From a virus: 23,729 bases of DNA. The position numbers and the translations under genes are program-made. Location of the stretch: IMG/VR virus record IMGVR_UViG_3300006409_000039, positions 1 to 23,729 of that record; one strand, 5' to 3'. A model generated the notes under the pieces. The model saw only the letters and a list, made by a program, of their open reading frames with translations. It made no database searches and was not told where the DNA came from. Shown piece after piece: positions 22,979-23,729 of the stretch. Position 1 is the stretch's first letter; the number at the start of each line of letters is the position of its first letter.

Positions 22979-23614
22979 ATGTCGAAGAAAAGGTATGATA
23001 CTGGTCGTGGTAGTGGAGTTACAGAGAACCCATTTGTATGGAGGCTAAGGATGAAGCTTCCACCTGTAAGAAAGCAGAAGAAACTTGAACGTGAAGAGTT
23101 CGAAAAACTGCTGAAAGTTCAGCAAGCAATCAAGACACCTACGATGAGTAAAGATGAATTCATTAAGTGCCTAAGTGAACCAGAGATCTATGGGCGACGT
23201 AGGAAATACCGTACACTAAAAGAAAAGCGACAACAAGCGATGGAGTGGTTCTCGAAACAAGAAGAGAACTGGTGGTCAAACGAGCAACTCAAAATATTGG
23301 CGTACTTGGACAGGAAGAACTTCCAATTCGAAGTGAAAACATACAAGATGTGGAGCCGAGACTTCATCAAGCGTTGCAAGAGAATCTACAACAGATTGAA
23401 GAAGCAGGACTCAAAACTTGCAAAAGAGTTCATCGAGGAAGCATGGAAACGACTGGAAGCAGCAAAGCCACGAAAACGTGGTGAAGTGGAACAACGCATT
23501 GTCAACCGTATAAGGAGACTTACCATACAAAGAAGGTACTACGAACTACATCAGCTATACGAGGAACTTCGGCCTCTTCTTCCACCCGAAGTAGCGAATG
23601 GGCTCGCTTCGTAA
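22979..23614 (+). CDS. Large basic protein of unknown function
   Basis: This 211-aa product starts at ATG after AGGAGGTGA. It is very basic and mainly helical (KQKKLEREEFEKLLKVQQAI, EKRQQAMEWFSKQEENWW), with many aromatic residues in the middle third and an acidic to neutral C-terminal end (LYEELRPLLPPEVANG). No catalytic motif or family is recognised. It is the last gene of the rightward run in this window. The charge suggests binding to DNA, RNA or a virion-internal role. A pyrimidine tract follows its stop codon. Confidence 0.65.
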   Translation: MSKKRYDTGRGSGVTENPFVWRLRMKLPPVRKQKKLEREEFEKLLKVQQAIKTPTMSKDEFIKCLSEPEIYGRRRKYRTLKEKRQQAMEWFSKQEENWWSNEQLKILAYLDRKNFQFEVKTYKMWSRDFIKRCKRIYNRLKKQDSKLAKEFIEEAWKRLEAAKPRKRGEVEQRIVNRIRRLTIQRRYYELHQLYEELRPLLPPEVANGLAS

Positions 23615-23729
23615 GCCCTTCCCCCTTTCTTCTAAGCGTGCACTAGGATGAGTTAGCCTCTCCTAGGCATAAAGCGCACCGCATGAACCGCTGAGTTGCG
23701 CAAGCAGTGTAGGTGGCGACGCCTACTAG
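23615..23729 (+). other. Structured terminal spacer with three stems
   Basis: After the stop is a pyrimidine tract (CCCTTCCCCCTTTCTTC), then three stems: CTAGGA/TCCTAG at 23643-23666, GCGCA/TGCGC at 23674-23701, and GTAGGTG/CGCCTAC with a GCGA (GNRA) loop at 23709-23726. There is no ORF, and the T-arm sequence of a tRNA is absent. A structured RNA or leader of a further gene is likely, but the window ends here. Confidence 0.5.

Noticed and set aside
23615-23729. Possible tRNA at the right end
   Set aside because: Stems are present, but no T-loop consensus (GGTTCRA) or cloverleaf spacing can be fitted.

Overview
The window looks like about 24 kb of a tailed, HK97-type virus, most likely one infecting an archaeon. 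No taxonomic marker is present, so this rests on several weak signs: TATA-box promoters with no -35/-10 pair, very strong GGAGGTG(A) Shine-Dalgarno (SD) sites mixed with GTG and TTG starts, a DUF2341-type surface protein dense in N-glycosylation sequons, and LigD-type phosphoesterase domains.

Two oppositely directed blocks diverge from a promoter region at about 19.85-20.09 kb. The left block (1-19848, all on the minus strand) is a tightly packed virion operon. In transcription order it holds a putative small terminase, a large terminase carrying an intein in its Walker A motif, portal, a 78-aa protein, a caspase/gingipain-like peptidase, a 1503-aa multi-enzyme protein, prohead protease fused to scaffold, a capsid decoration protein, the HK97-fold major capsid protein, a 20-codon leader ORF, a glycan cassette (two glycosyltransferases around an NAD-dependent epimerase), a beta-rich protein, an unknown protein, a transglutaminase-like protease, and a giant membrane-anchored adhesin that runs off the left edge. 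Most junctions are ATGA/GTGA/TTGA/TAATG overlaps, so translation is strongly coupled.

The right block (20091-23614, plus strand) is a run of small genes, each with its own strong SD: basic, Cys-rich or winged-helix-like proteins, including two paralogue pairs, one member of which (20720-20872) is a 50-aa ORF. The spacers are unusual. Most begin at or near the upstream stop codon with a CTCC-type tract complementary to the SD of the next gene, and several contain a repeated leader element or clear hairpins.

The most striking gene is the 1503-aa protein. It fuses a metallo-beta-lactamase hydrolase, a dinitrogenase-cofactor-like domain, a possible PUA/ASCH-like barrel, a Pol-beta-type nucleotidyltransferase, a complete ATP-dependent DNA ligase and two LigD-type 3'-phosphoesterase domains. 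It lies between portal and prohead protease, where MuF-type ejected proteins often lie. This suggests a DNA end-repair machine made with, and perhaps packaged in, the capsid.
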